Source of the DNA: Dietzia natronolimnaea
GTDB lineage: Bacteria; Actinomycetota; Actinomycetes; Mycobacteriales; Mycobacteriaceae
Direction of reading: 5' to 3'
DNA length: 64,000 nt
Assembly (NCBI RefSeq): GCF_002289575.1
Contig: NZ_NTGA01000001.1
Span: 105,955 to 169,954, forward strand
Part shown: positions 29,335-39,136 of the stretch, one piece after another
Layout: every line of letters begins with the position of its first letter
Numbering within the stretch: position 1 is the stretch's first letter
The notes under the pieces: generated by a model
The model's input: the letters and a program-made list of their open reading frames with translations, nothing else
Told to the model about the DNA's origin: nothing
Databases searched by the model: none
Made by a program: the position numbers and the translations under genes

Positions 29335-31335
29335 GTGTCCAGGATCTCCCGGGTATCGGTTGGAACCAAGCGCCTGCTGCTGGGGCGCCCTTTCCGCAGC
29401 GACACCTCCGGGGACTCGCCGTTGCGCAAGCGCATCGCGCTGCCGGTCTTCGCCTCGGATGCGTTGTCGTCGGTCGCCTATGCACCCGAGGAGATCTTCC
29501 TCATCCTGTCGTTGGCCGGGATGTCGGCCCTCGTCTTCACCCCGTGGGTCGGCCTCGCGGTGGCGGGCGTCATGGTGGTCGTGATCGCCTGTTATCGCCA
29601 GAACGTCCGCGCCTATCCGTCCGGCGACGGCGACTACGAGGTCGCCACCGTGAACCTCGGGCCCAACGCCGGCCTGGGTGTCGGTGCGGCCCTGCTCATC
29701 GACTACGTGCTCACCGTGGCGGTGTCCATCTCGGCGGCGGCCGCCAACATCGGCTCCGCGATCCCGTTCGTCTACTCGAACGAGGTGGTCTTCGCCGTCA
29801 TCGCGATCGTCCTGCTCACCGCGATCAACCTCCGGGGCATCCGGGAGTCACGAGCGATGTTCGCGATTCCCGTCTACGCGTTCATGGCGGCCATGACCGC
29901 ACTGGTGGTGTGGGGGTTGTTCCAGGTGGACGTTCTGGATCGTGACCTGAGAGCGGAGTCCGCGGACTTCGAACTCGTCACGCCCGACGGGGTGGCCGTC
30001 GCCGGGCTCGCCCTCGCGTTCGTGGTGGCCAAGTCCTTCGCCTCGGGCTGTGCCGCACTGACCGGCGTGGAGGCGATCCACAACGGTGTGCCCGCGTTCC
30101 GCAGTCCCCGGGCCCGGAACGCCGCCACGACCCTGGTCATGCTCGGGGTGGTGTCGATCTCGTTCCTGCTCGGACTGATCGTGTTGGCGAACAAGCTCGG
30201 GGTCCAGATCGCGGAGGACCCGGCCGCCCAACTGATCGGCGCCCCGGAGGACTACCACCAGAAGACGATGATCGCGCAGCTGGCCGACCCCGTCTTCGCG
30301 GGCCTCCCGGTCGCCTTCTACGTGATCATGACCATCACCACCCTCATCCTGGTCCTCGCGGCCAACACCGCGTTCAACGGTTTCCCCGTCCTCGCCTCGG
30401 TCCTCGCGCGGGACAAGTACCTCCCGAGGCAGCTCGCCACGCGCGGTGACCGCCTCGCCTTCTCCAACGGGATCGTCCTGCTCGCCATCGCGGCGATCGT
30501 CCTCGTGGTGGCCTTCGACGCCCAGGTCACCGTGCTCATCCAGCTCTACATCGTGGGCGTCTTCGTGGCGTTCACCCTCAGCCAGCTCGGGATGGTCCGC
30601 CATTGGACGCGGCGGCTCGAGACCGAAGAGGCCCCGGCCGTCCGACGACGGGTGCAGCGCGCCCGCGCGGTCAACGCGGTCGGTTTCGTGCTCACCTCGG
30701 GCGTCCTGGTGATCGTCATGTCCACCAAGTTCTTCGCGGGCGCCTACATCGCGGTGCTGGCGATGCTGGCCGTGTTCGGGGTCATGAAGCTCATCAAGCG
30801 TCACTACGAGTCGGTCGCGCGGGAGCTCGAGGACTCCTCCTGGGAGGTCGTGCTCCCGAGCCGCACCCATTGCGTCGTGCTGGTGTCCAAGCTCCACCTG
30901 CCCACCCTCCGGGCCCTGGCCTACGCCCGGGCGACCAGACCGGACACCATCGAGGCACTGACGGTGAACATCGAGACCGCGGAGACCCGGGTGCTGGTGC
31001 GGGAGTGGGAGCGCAGGCGCATCTCCGTACCGCTCAAGGTGGTGGAGTCCCCGTACCGGGAGATCAACCGACCGGTGGTCGACTACGTCAAGCGGCTGCG
31101 GGACCAGTCGCCCCGGGACGTGGTGATCGTGTACATCCCGGAGTACGTGGTGGGCCATTGGTGGGAGCAGCTGCTGCACAACCAGAGTGCGCTGCGCCTG
31201 AAGACCCGCCTGCTGTACGAGCGGGGCGTCATGGTGACCAGCGTCCCGTGGCAGCTGTCGTCGTCGGACGGCCGCGCGGAGCAGGCGCGTGACGAACCGA
31301 TCATCGGGCGCTGGGGCGCGCCGGAGGACCGATGA
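29335..31335 (+). CDS. KimA-like potassium transporter (APC superfamily)
   Basis: 666 aa with about 12 membrane helices (residues about 45-490) and a cytoplasmic C-terminal domain (about 510-640) resembling a universal-stress/KimA tail. The start GTKRLLLGRPF followed by SDALSSVAYAPEEI and YPSGDGDYEVA closely parallels Bacillus KimA, including the Asp in SSDALSSVAY implicated in K+ binding. Homologues are often annotated as amino-acid permeases; the divergent ceoBC genes favour potassium. GTG 29335 was chosen over 29329 for its distance from the -10. It overlaps the next gene (ATGA). Confidence 0.82.
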   Translation: MSRISRVSVGTKRLLLGRPFRSDTSGDSPLRKRIALPVFASDALSSVAYAPEEIFLILSLAGMSALVFTPWVGLAVAGVMVVVIACYRQNVRAYPSGDGDYEVATVNLGPNAGLGVGAALLIDYVLTVAVSISAAAANIGSAIPFVYSNEVVFAVIAIVLLTAINLRGIRESRAMFAIPVYAFMAAMTALVVWGLFQVDVLDRDLRAESADFELVTPDGVAVAGLALAFVVAKSFASGCAALTGVEAIHNGVPAFRSPRARNAATTLVMLGVVSISFLLGLIVLANKLGVQIAEDPAAQLIGAPEDYHQKTMIAQLADPVFAGLPVAFYVIMTITTLILVLAANTAFNGFPVLASVLARDKYLPRQLATRGDRLAFSNGIVLLAIAAIVLVVAFDAQVTVLIQLYIVGVFVAFTLSQLGMVRHWTRRLETEEAPAVRRRVQRARAVNAVGFVLTSGVLVIVMSTKFFAGAYIAVLAMLAVFGVMKLIKRHYESVARELEDSSWEVVLPSRTHCVVLVSKLHLPTLRALAYARATRPDTIEALTVNIETAETRVLVREWERRRISVPLKVVESPYREINRPVVDYVKRLRDQSPRDVVIVYIPEYVVGHWWEQLLHNQSALRLKTRLLYERGVMVTSVPWQLSSSDGRAEQARDEPIIGRWGAPEDR

Positions 31336-32657
31336 CACCGCCGACGAGGACCGACTGGACGGGGCGTGTGCTGCGCCTGCGCATCGAGGGGCCGGCGCAG
31401 GGCGGTGAGTTCGTGGCCCGGCACTCCGGACGAGTGGTGTTCTGCCGTGGCGGGATCACGGGGGAACTGGCCGAGGTGGTGATCGACGACGACCCGGGGC
31501 GGGCCTTCTGCCGCGGAACCGTGACCCGGGTCCTCGAACCGTCACCCGACCGGGTCGACCCCGTCTGTCCGGCGGCGGCGGCGGGTGCCGGGTGTTGCGA
31601 CTGGAGCCACATCGGCCCGTCGGCCGCCCGGGTGTTCGCGGGAACCGTCCTGGCCGACCAGGCTCGTCGTATCGGGCGGATCCAGTCCGTCCCGGATCGC
31701 CTCTCCGTGGAGGTCCCCGGTGGCGACGACGCGACCACCGGGTGGCGAACGGTGGCCCGGTGGGTGACGGGGGACGACGGCGTACCGGGTGTCCGACGCT
31801 CGCGCTCGCGCGAGGTGGTGACCCATCCGTGCGTCCAGGCGGACCCGCGGATCGGCGAGGCCATCCGGGCCGCGGGCGTGGGACCACACCGGGAGATCCT
31901 CGGTGTGCTGGGGGACGACGGGCAGGTGCACGTCGCTCACCGACCGGTCACCGACCCGGTGTCGCGAGGTCGCGACCGCCGGTCCCGGCGGGGCGCGGCG
32001 ACCCGGGCGCGGGCCAGGGCCTCGCGAGCCGGGCGATGGGAGCACGTCTCGGGCGCGCCGACTGTGTCCCGAACAGTGGGTGGGCGTACCTGGCGGTTGC
32101 CCGTCGACGCGTTCTGGCAGGCGCACAGGTCCGCCGCGGCGCACTACAGCGATCTCGTCCGCGGTGCCGTGTCCGGTGCCCCCGCGCTCCCCGGCGACCC
32201 GGTGGTCTGGGACCTCTACGGGGGAGCGGGCCTGTTCTCCGCCGCCGTCCTCGACGTGGTCCCTCGGGCCCGTGTGACCGTGGTCGAATCCTCGCGCGCC
32301 TCCTTGGAGGCCGTGGGATCCGCCCTCGAGATCGGCCCCGCGGTCGTCCCGGTGGCATCGAGGGTGGAGCAGTTCCTGGAGCGGTCGAGCGGTGCTGCCG
32401 ACCGCGGCGGCGACCCCGACCTCGTGATCCTGGACCCGCCGAGAGGCGGCGCGGGGATCGAGGTGATGACCGCGCTCGCTCGTGGCACGGCGTCCCGGAT
32501 CATCCATGTCGGGTGCGACCCGGCCAGCCTCGCGCGCGATGTCGGTGTGCTCGTGTCAGCCGGGTGGACACCTGCGGGGATCCAGGGCGTCGCGGCGTTC
32601 CCCGCGACACATCACGTGGAGGGGCTCGCCGTCCTCGACTCGCCGCGGGCGCGCTGA
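31332..32657 (+). CDS. TrmA/RlmD-family RNA (uracil-5-)-methyltransferase
   Basis: 441 aa. An N-terminal TRAM-like domain (about 5-65) is followed by a cysteine-containing region and a C-terminal SAM methyltransferase. The SAM motif is [12 protein letters not shown], the motif [13 protein letters not shown] follows, the catalytic nucleophile is in [14 protein letters not shown], and the general base Glu is in [10 protein letters not shown]. Cluster cysteines are shifted: [13 protein letters not shown] has adjacent Cys instead of Cx2C. The substrate (tRNA or 23S rRNA uridine) cannot be told. It is coupled to the transporter through ATGA. Confidence 0.87.
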   Translation: MTPPTRTDWTGRVLRLRIEGPAQGGEFVARHSGRVVFCRGGITGELAEVVIDDDPGRAFCRGTVTRVLEPSPDRVDPVCPAAAAGAGCCDWSHIGPSAARVFAGTVLADQARRIGRIQSVPDRLSVEVPGGDDATTGWRTVARWVTGDDGVPGVRRSRSREVVTHPCVQADPRIGEAIRAAGVGPHREILGVLGDDGQVHVAHRPVTDPVSRGRDRRSRRGAATRARARASRAGRWEHVSGAPTVSRTVGGRTWRLPVDAFWQAHRSAAAHYSDLVRGAVSGAPALPGDPVVWDLYGGAGLFSAAVLDVVPRARVTVVESSRASLEAVGSALEIGPAVVPVASRVEQFLERSSGAADRGGDPDLVILDPPRGGAGIEVMTALARGTASRIIHVGCDPASLARDVGVLVSAGWTPAGIQGVAAFPATHHVEGLAVLDSPRAR

Positions 32658-32745
32658 GCCCGGAGAGACGCGCTCGCCCGATCAACGTAGTCGGCCGGAA
32701 AACTGGCCCGTTCGGCCGGCGGCGGGCGCGCAGACCGTTTCCCCG

Positions 32746-32751
32746 TAGACT
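32746..32751 (+). promoter_or_regulatory. -10 box for dxs
   Basis: TAGACT, about 50 nt before ATG 32801, with the ribosome-binding site GGGAAGGGG in the leader. Confidence 0.5.
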
Positions 32752-32800
32752 GTGGGTTCGACCCTGCGGGGTGCGGCCAGGGAAGGGGCAGTCGACGGCA

Positions 32801-34690
32801 ATGAGTGTGCTCGATCAGGTGAACGGCCCCTCCGACCTCCGTGCACTCGGATCCGACGAGCTGGTCCGGCTCTGCGGTGAGATCAGGGAGTTCCTCATCC
32901 GGAAGGTCTCCGCCACGGGTGGGCACCTGGGGCCCAATCTCGGCGTGGTGGAACTGACGGTCGCGCTTCACCGGGTGTTCGACTCCCCGCGGGACCCCAT
33001 CGTCTTCGATACCGGACACCAGTCGTACGTCCACAAGATCGTCACGGGCCGGAAGGACCAGTTCGACGGTCTCAGGACGCGCGGGGGCCTGTCCGGATAT
33101 CCGTGCCGTGCGGAGAGTGAACACGACATCGTCGAGTCCTCACACGCGACCTCGTCTCTCTCGTACGCCGACGGACTCGCCAAGGCGTACTCCCTCAGCG
33201 GCCAGGACGACCGGACCGTCGTCGCGGTGATCGGCGACGGAGCGATGACCGGGGGCATGGCCTGGGAGGCGCTGAACAACATCGCCGCCGGCAAGGACCG
33301 GCCCATGGTGATCGTCGTCAACGACAACGGCCGGTCGTACTCGCCCACGATCGGCGGACTGGCCGAGCGGCTCGGGGTCCTGCGGCTCCAGCCCGCCTAC
33401 GAGAAGGCGATGGACCACACCAAGCGCACGCTGGGCGCGCGCAAGGACCTCATCGGCAAGGCCGTGTACTCGATCCTGCACGGGATCAAGACGGGGCTCA
33501 AGGACGTGGTCTCCCCGCAGGAACTGTTCGCCGACCTGGGACTGAAGTACATGGGGCCCGTCGACGGGCACAATCTGGCGGCCACAGAATCGGCGTTGCG
33601 GTTGGCAAAGGACTTCGGAGGACCGGTGGTGGTCCACGTGGTGACACGCAAGGGGATGGGCTACGTCCACGCCGAGAACAACGTCGCCGACCAGATGCAC
33701 GCGACCGGGGTCATCGACCCCGACACCGGCCGCCCGCTCTCGCCGTCGTCGTCAGTCGACTGGACGTCGGTCTTCTCCGAGGAACTGTGCGAGATCGGGG
33801 CGGAGCGCGACGACGTCGTGGCCATCACCGCGGCCATGGCCGGACCGACGGGGTTGACCGCCTTCGGTGACCGTTTCCCGGATCGCATGTTCGACGTGGG
33901 CATCGCCGAGCAGCACGCGATAGCCTCGGCCGCCGGCCTCGCGCTCGGTGGGCTGCACCCCGTGGTGGCCGTCTACTCCACGTTCCTCAACCGGGCGTTC
34001 GACCAGCTGCTGATGGACGTCGCCCTTCTCGGGCAACCGGTCACCCTGGTACTCGATCGCTCCGGGGTGACCGGCCCCGACGGTGCCAGCCACAACGGGA
34101 TGTGGGACCTGTCCCTGACCGGGATCGTCCCGGGCGTGCGGGTGGCCGCACCGCGCGATGCCGAGACCCTCCGCGCGGAACTGCGTGAAGCGGTGGAGGT
34201 GACGGACGGCCCGACCGTGGTGCGGTTCCCCAAGGGGTCCGTCGGCGAGCCGCTGCCGGCGTTGGAGACGTCGTCGGACGGTGTGGACCGGGTGTTCGGG
34301 ACCGGGGACGCCGACATCCTGGTCGTCGCGGTCGGGTCGATGGTCGCGCCGTCGACGGCGGCGGCGCGGGAACTCCGGGCCGAGGGGGTGTCGGTCGACG
34401 TGGTCGATCCGCGGTGGGTCTATCCCGTCCCGCAGTCGATCATCGACTCCGCCCGGGATCGTCGGCTCGTGGTGACGGTCGAGGACAACGGGATCCACGG
34501 CGGCGTCGGTTCGGCGGTCTCGGCGGTGTTGGAGCGCGCAGGGGTCAGGGTGGACCGACTGTCGCTCGGCCTCCCGCAGGAGTTCCTCGATCACGCCTCC
34601 CGTGGCGAGATCCTCTCCGACATCGGGTTGACCGCGGACGGGATCGCCGACGGGATCCGCCGCCGGCTCTACGACCGGGTCGAGAGCTGA
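32801..34690 (+). CDS. dxs: 1-deoxy-D-xylulose-5-phosphate synthase
   Basis: 629 aa. DXS condenses pyruvate and glyceraldehyde-3-phosphate, the first step of the MEP isoprenoid pathway, using thiamine diphosphate. Visible features: [18 protein letters not shown] at the N-terminus, the ThDP motif [34 protein letters not shown] (catalytic Glu of the transketolase pyrimidine domain) and [10 protein letters not shown]. Length is normal. ATG 32801 has a clear ribosome-binding site. Products feed menaquinone, decaprenyl phosphate and the prenyl donor for MiaA. Confidence 0.97.
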   Translation: MSVLDQVNGPSDLRALGSDELVRLCGEIREFLIRKVSATGGHLGPNLGVVELTVALHRVFDSPRDPIVFDTGHQSYVHKIVTGRKDQFDGLRTRGGLSGYPCRAESEHDIVESSHATSSLSYADGLAKAYSLSGQDDRTVVAVIGDGAMTGGMAWEALNNIAAGKDRPMVIVVNDNGRSYSPTIGGLAERLGVLRLQPAYEKAMDHTKRTLGARKDLIGKAVYSILHGIKTGLKDVVSPQELFADLGLKYMGPVDGHNLAATESALRLAKDFGGPVVVHVVTRKGMGYVHAENNVADQMHATGVIDPDTGRPLSPSSSVDWTSVFSEELCEIGAERDDVVAITAAMAGPTGLTAFGDRFPDRMFDVGIAEQHAIASAAGLALGGLHPVVAVYSTFLNRAFDQLLMDVALLGQPVTLVLDRSGVTGPDGASHNGMWDLSLTGIVPGVRVAAPRDAETLRAELREAVEVTDGPTVVRFPKGSVGEPLPALETSSDGVDRVFGTGDADILVVAVGSMVAPSTAAARELRAEGVSVDVVDPRWVYPVPQSIIDSARDRRLVVTVEDNGIHGGVGSAVSAVLERAGVRVDRLSLGLPQEFLDHASRGEILSDIGLTADGIADGIRRRLYDRVES

Positions 34691-34708
34691 GGGACGCCGG
34701 GCCTCAGC
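34686..34708. terminator. Hairpin over both stop codons of dxs and the RNase D gene
   Basis: GCTGAGG (34686-34692) pairs with CCTCAGC (34702-34708), loop 9 nt. Each arm contains one gene's TGA. It suits a convergent, bidirectional terminator. Confidence 0.55.
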
Positions 34709-35942
34709 CGTCCGCTCGGAACCGGTGCACCGCCTCGAGCAGCGGCGTCTGCGTCAGGTCGATCTGCCATCGGCGGGCACCCTCGTCCCGGAGGACCCGG
34801 TGCAGCAGCTCCGCGTCGTCGCCCGGGTGGGTGGTGGCCGCCCGCCACGCCCACAGTCGTAGTGATGACGGCTTGAGCAGCAGGCCCTGGTCGATGCCGA
34901 GCTCACCGGCGAGCGACCCGATCGCCTCGCGAGCGGCATCCAGCAGCGCGGCCGCCTCCGGCTCCGTGCGCTTCCAGGTGGTGTGCGGAGGATGCTCGCC
35001 GCGCGGCGCCTGACGGGCGGGTAGGTCGCCACGCCCGAGCTCGGCGGCCCACTCCAACGCGGCCAGCCAGTCGTCGGCCAGTCGTCTGCGATGCGGACCC
35101 TCGAAACCCTCGATGGCCAGAAGGTCCGACCGGTTCGTCGGCGCGGTCCGGGCCGCCTCGATGATCGCCGCGTCCGTGAGCAACCTCTTGGGCGCGATGT
35201 CCCGCTCTGCGGCCACCCGGTCACGCGCCATCCACAACTCCCGCGCCCGGGCGAGTTGCCGAGCGTCACCAAGTGAGCTCAGGCGGTCCAGACGACGCCA
35301 TGGCTCCGGCGCGGTCGGAGCCGGACCGGAGTCGACGAGGTGTCGGCATTCCGCCTCGAACCAGTCGCGCCGACCGAGCTCGTCGAGGCGGGGGAGTACC
35401 GCGTCCGCGAGGTCGTGGAGGAACAGCACGTCGTAGGCGGCGTAGTCGAGCCACGACGCGGGTAAGGGGCGTCGTGACCAGTCCGCCGCCGAGTGCGCTT
35501 TGGCCAACCCGATCCCCAGGTACACGGAGATCATCGTGCCCAGGTTGACCCGCTCCAGGCCGAGGAATCGCCCGGCGAGTTCGGTGTCGATGACAGCGCT
35601 CGGGCTGATCCCGAGCCCACGGAGTGAGGGCAGGTCCTGGCTCGCGGCGTGCAGGAGCAGGGGGCGCTCGGAGAGCAGGCCGGCGAGCGGCCCGACCGTC
35701 CGACCCGGTGTCTCGGGGTCGACCAGCAGCGCGGGCCCGTCGGCCGGACGCAGCTGCAGCAGGAAAGCACGCTCGGAGTAGCGGATCCCTGACGCTCGTT
35801 CGACGTCCACCGCCACGGGTCCGGCGGAGGACGTGATCACGGAGGCGACCGACCGGAGGCCGGGGGCGTCGTCGACGAAGTCGTACTCGGCCGGGGGCGG
35901 TGGGGCCCCCGGTGGGGTCTCGCCGCGACGTCGGCCGCTCAC
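34704..35942 (-). CDS. RNase D-like 3'-5' exoribonuclease with HRDC domain
   Basis: 412 aa from GTG 35942, which overlaps the DUF3000 stop as GTGA; earlier starts would lie within that gene. The DEDD exonuclease domain (about 25-205) has VAVDVERASG (first acid pair), LLLHAASQDLPSLRGLG (second) and DYAAYDVLFLHDLAD (third, with Tyr). An HRDC domain (about 230-305; RARELWMARDRVAAERDIAPKR) and a C-terminal region follow. Such enzymes trim tRNA 3' ends. In M. tuberculosis the same DUF3000-RNase D pair lies between hemE and dxs. Confidence 0.9.
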   Translation of the reverse strand: MSGRRRGETPPGAPPPPAEYDFVDDAPGLRSVASVITSSAGPVAVDVERASGIRYSERAFLLQLRPADGPALLVDPETPGRTVGPLAGLLSERPLLLHAASQDLPSLRGLGISPSAVIDTELAGRFLGLERVNLGTMISVYLGIGLAKAHSAADWSRRPLPASWLDYAAYDVLFLHDLADAVLPRLDELGRRDWFEAECRHLVDSGPAPTAPEPWRRLDRLSSLGDARQLARARELWMARDRVAAERDIAPKRLLTDAAIIEAARTAPTNRSDLLAIEGFEGPHRRRLADDWLAALEWAAELGRGDLPARQAPRGEHPPHTTWKRTEPEAAALLDAAREAIGSLAGELGIDQGLLLKPSSLRLWAWRAATTHPGDDAELLHRVLRDEGARRWQIDLTQTPLLEAVHRFRADG

Positions 35943-36526
35943 GCCCGACGGGGCAGTGACGTCACACCGACCGGCGGGAGCCCGGCAGCGAGCGACAGGG
36001 TCTTGCAGAACGCGGCCGCGTGGCCGGTCAGGTCGGGGTCGAGCGCGGTCCACGATGCACGCAGCTCGAGCTGGTGGGCCTGCGGTGGCCCGGAGATGTC
36101 GCCGTAGCGCACCGAGGCGGTACTGGTGACGGTCCCGCCCAGTGACGTGTAGGGGCCGGCGTCCTCGTCGAGGGCCTCGGTGAGCCAGCTCCAGGCGACC
36201 CGGGGCAGCAGCGGATCACCGGCGAGCGAGGCCTCCATGTCGGCCTGGATGTAGGCGACCAGTCGGAGGGTGCCGTTCCACGCGTCGTCCCCGGAGGGGT
36301 CGTGGAGGAGGATCAGACGGCCGAAGGCGTCGCCGTCGGAGAACTCGGGCACATCGTCCCCGTTGGGCGGGATGATCTCCACGCCGAGCGCGTGACTGTA
36401 CGGCGCCAGTCTCTGCGGCGGACGGATCGGGCCGACGGAGATCTCAGGGCGGACCTCGAGCCGGGACAGCGACTCGACCGCTTCCCGGAAGACCTCGGGC
36501 TCGCCGTCATTGACCGATGTGCTCAC
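35939..36526 (-). CDS. DUF3000 protein
   Basis: 195 aa from GTG 36526. The conserved pattern [40 protein letters not shown] and [13 protein letters not shown] identifies the actinobacterial DUF3000 family, of unknown function. A TAGCGT -10 lies 8 nt upstream (36535-36540), so the gene is probably leaderless. It overlaps the RNase D-like gene and is divergent from hemE. A role tied to heme or RNA turnover cannot be inferred beyond conserved position. Confidence 0.87.
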   Translation of the reverse strand: MSTSVNDGEPEVFREAVESLSRLEVRPEISVGPIRPPQRLAPYSHALGVEIIPPNGDDVPEFSDGDAFGRLILLHDPSGDDAWNGTLRLVAYIQADMEASLAGDPLLPRVAWSWLTEALDEDAGPYTSLGGTVTSTASVRYGDISGPPQAHQLELRASWTALDPDLTGHAAAFCKTLSLAAGLPPVGVTSLPRRA

Positions 36527-36534
36527 GGGACCTC

Positions 36535-36540
36535 ACGCTA
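36535..36540 (-). promoter_or_regulatory. -10 box for the DUF3000 gene
   Basis: TAGCGT on the minus strand, 8 nt before GTG 36526. Confidence 0.45.
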
Positions 36541-36574
36541 GCGACCGGCCGACGGTGGCCCGAGGAGGCGCGCC

Positions 36575-36614
36575 GTCCGCCACCGGGGTGGGGTGGACGG
36601 CCCCGGTGGCGGAC
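36575..36614. repeat. Perfect 14-bp inverted repeat between DUF3000 gene and hemE
   Basis: GTCCGCCACCGGGG (36575-36588) is the exact complement of CCCCGGTGGCGGAC (36601-36614) around 12 nt. The genes are divergent, so it is not a terminator. If hemE is leaderless, the right arm covers its -35 region. Candidate operator of the heme operon. Confidence 0.8.
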
Positions 36615-36632
36615 TCATGGGACCATGGGGGT

Positions 36633-37748
36633 GTGCTGAACTCCGATGTGCCCTCGAATTCCAGGCCTGTTGACCCCCAGGGTGCCGGGCCGGCCACGGC
36701 TCGACGAGCCGGGACCGGACCCTACCTCGACGAAGTCAGGGGCACCGGCGCCGCCCACACCCCGGTGTGGTTCATGCGTCAGGCGGGACGCTCGCTCCCC
36801 GAGTACCGCGAGCTCAGGGCCGGGAGCACCATGCTCGAGGCCTGTTTCGACCCCGAGATGACCTGCGAGATCACGGTGCAGCCCGTCAGGCGACACGGGG
36901 TGGACGCCGCGATCTTCTTCTCCGACATCGTCATCCCGCTCGCGGCGGCGGGGGTGGACATCGACATCGTCCCGGGCACCGGGCCGGTGGTCGCCACGCC
37001 GATCCGTGACGAGGCCGGGGTCGCCGCCCTGCCCGACCTCACCCCGGACCGCCTCGAGAAGATCGGCGAGGCCGTCCGCCTGGTGATCGCCGAGCTCGAC
37101 CCGCACGTCGCGCTCATCGGATTCGCCGGCGCCCCGTTCACCCTGGCCTCCTACCTCATCGAGGGAGGCCCCAGCCGCAACCACGAGCACACCAAGTCCC
37201 TGATGTACTCGCGACCCGATGTCTGGCACGCGTTGATGTCCAAGTTGGCGGATCTGACCACGGTGTTCCTGCGCGCGCAGATCGGCGCCGGGGTGGACGC
37301 GGTGCAGCTGTTCGACTCCTGGGCGGGGGCGCTGAGCCTGCGCGACTACCGTTCGATGGTGCTGCCGCATTCGGCCGGGATCTTCGCCGACGAGGTGATC
37401 TCCACCGTTCCCCGCACGCACTTCGGGGTGGGCACCGGGGAGTTGCTCGGCGCCATGGGGGAGGCCGGCCCGGAGGTGGTCGGGGTGGACTGGCGCATCC
37501 CGCTGGACGACGCCGCCGGGCGGGTGCCGGGGAAGGTGCTCCAGGGCAACCTCGACCCCGCCATGCTGTTCGCCGATCGTTCCGCTCTGGACTCCGAGGT
37601 CCGCCGGATTCTCGACGAGGGTTCGCGCGCGCGCGAGCTCGGCGCCTGCGGCCACGTGTTCAACCTCGGGCACGGGGTCCTGCCCGCCACCGACCCGGGT
37701 GCCGTGACCCACGTGGTGGAGTTGGTCCACGAACTGTCCGGGAAGTAG
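36633..37748 (+). CDS. hemE: Uroporphyrinogen decarboxylase
   Basis: 371 aa from GTG 36633. HemE converts uroporphyrinogen III to coproporphyrinogen III. The signature [18 protein letters not shown] is near residue 44, [18 protein letters not shown] carries the catalytic Asp, and later [14 protein letters not shown] and NLGHGVLP are present. GACCAT 6 nt upstream is a weak leaderless -10. In-frame codons further upstream lie inside the inverted repeat and the divergent gene. It begins the hemE-cgoX-chdC operon, with 2-3 nt gaps. Confidence 0.95.
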   Translation: MLNSDVPSNSRPVDPQGAGPATARRAGTGPYLDEVRGTGAAHTPVWFMRQAGRSLPEYRELRAGSTMLEACFDPEMTCEITVQPVRRHGVDAAIFFSDIVIPLAAAGVDIDIVPGTGPVVATPIRDEAGVAALPDLTPDRLEKIGEAVRLVIAELDPHVALIGFAGAPFTLASYLIEGGPSRNHEHTKSLMYSRPDVWHALMSKLADLTTVFLRAQIGAGVDAVQLFDSWAGALSLRDYRSMVLPHSAGIFADEVISTVPRTHFGVGTGELLGAMGEAGPEVVGVDWRIPLDDAAGRVPGKVLQGNLDPAMLFADRSALDSEVRRILDEGSRARELGACGHVFNLGHGVLPATDPGAVTHVVELVHELSGK

Positions 37749-37750
37749 GG

Positions 37751-39133
37751 ATGGCGCCTCGTGTCGCGGTGATCGGTGGTGGCCTGAGCGGCCTCACCGC
37801 CGCCTATCAGCTCGCCCTCGACCTTCCCGACGCCCGGATCACGGTGCTCGAGGCGTCCGACACCCCGGGCGGGGCGCTGCACACGGTCGACTTCCCGTCC
37901 GGCCCCATGGAGCTCGGGGCCGAGGCCTTCATCGGCCGTCGCCCGGAAGCATCCGAGCTCGTCGCCGAGCTGGGCCTGACCGACGCCCTGCGGCATCCTG
38001 GCCCGCTCGGCCCGGCGATTCTCACCGGCGGCCGCCTGATGTCGATGCCGGTCGGCACCGTCATGGGGCTGCCCTCCGACGTGACCGCCCTGACCGGCGT
38101 CCTGACCCCCCCGGAGACGGACGTCGCCGCCCGCGAGAGGGACACCCCACTGGAGTGGGAGCCCGGCGGGGACGTCTCGTTGGGCCGCCTCGTCGCCGAG
38201 AGGTTCGGGGACGCGGTGGTCTCGCGACTCGTCGACCCCATGCTCGGCGGCGTGTACGCGGCGCCCAGTTCGGGGCTCGGACTGCGTCAGGTGGTCCCCG
38301 GGCTCGCCGAGGTGTTGGACCGGGGTGCCCCGACGCTGACCGATGCCGTCGGTCAGCTGGTGCGTGACCGCGTCCCGGGGCCTGTGTTCGCCACCCTCGA
38401 CGGTGGATACAGGACACTCGTGGCGTCGCTGATCGAGGCCTCGGGGGCGCGGGTGCGCACGCAGGCCGCCTGCACCGCGATCCACCGCGAGCCCTCCGGC
38501 TACGCCCTGACGGTCACCGGTGAGCGCGGGTCTTGGGTCGAGGACGCCGACCTCGTCGTCGTCGCCGTCCCCGTCCCCCACGCCGCGCCGCTCCTGGCCG
38601 CGGCCGGTGGTGTGGACGACGCGGTGACCGGCCTGACCGGCATCCGGACGGCCTCGTCCGCGGTGGTGGCGATGGAGGTGGACAGGGGGCTGGACCTACC
38701 CGGGTTGTCCGGCGTGTTGGTGGCCACCGACGAGCCGGTGCCGTTCAAGGCGATGACCTTCACCAGTCGCAAGTGGCCCCATCTCGACACCCGACCCGGC
38801 CACCTAGTGCGGGTGTCGTTCGGGCGGCTGGACGACGACGAGGTGCTCCTCGCCGACGACATCGCGCTCGCCCGGATGGCTGAATCCGCCCTGGCCGGGG
38901 TATGCGGATCCGCGCCGAGGATCCTGCACTCCCGCGTCCGGCGCTGGGAGGACTCCCTCGCTGAGATCGGGCCGGCGCACGCCGACCGGATCGCGGACGT
39001 GCGGGCCGGGCTGGCGGACCGGCTGCCCGGGGTGGAGTTGGTCGGAGGGGCGACCGAGGGGGTCGGCGTGCCCGCGTGCATCGGTTCCGCGCGGGCCGCG
39101 GCCCGGCGGCTGGCGGCAGGGTGGCAGGATTGA
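37751..39133 (+). CDS. hemY: Coproporphyrinogen III oxidase (HemY/CgoX type, FAD)
   Basis: 460 aa. An N-terminal FAD-binding GxGxxG (VAVIGGGLSGLTAAYQLAL) is followed by GGALHTVDFPSGPMELGAEAF, a middle substrate domain and a C-terminal FAD segment (GGATEGVGVPACIGSARAAA). In actinobacteria this enzyme oxidises coproporphyrinogen III to coproporphyrin III rather than acting on protoporphyrinogen; annotations often say protoporphyrinogen oxidase. The neighbour chdC supports the coproporphyrin route. It lies 2 nt after hemE. Confidence 0.94.
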   Translation: MAPRVAVIGGGLSGLTAAYQLALDLPDARITVLEASDTPGGALHTVDFPSGPMELGAEAFIGRRPEASELVAELGLTDALRHPGPLGPAILTGGRLMSMPVGTVMGLPSDVTALTGVLTPPETDVAARERDTPLEWEPGGDVSLGRLVAERFGDAVVSRLVDPMLGGVYAAPSSGLGLRQVVPGLAEVLDRGAPTLTDAVGQLVRDRVPGPVFATLDGGYRTLVASLIEASGARVRTQAACTAIHREPSGYALTVTGERGSWVEDADLVVVAVPVPHAAPLLAAAGGVDDAVTGLTGIRTASSAVVAMEVDRGLDLPGLSGVLVATDEPVPFKAMTFTSRKWPHLDTRPGHLVRVSFGRLDDDEVLLADDIALARMAESALAGVCGSAPRILHSRVRRWEDSLAEIGPAHADRIADVRAGLADRLPGVELVGGATEGVGVPACIGSARAAARRLAAGWQD

Positions 39134-39136
39134 GCC

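Noticed and set aside
29848..31338. 496-codon antisense frame over the KimA-like gene
   Set aside because: His/Asp/Gln-rich composition typical of the complement of a membrane-protein gene; no start signal.
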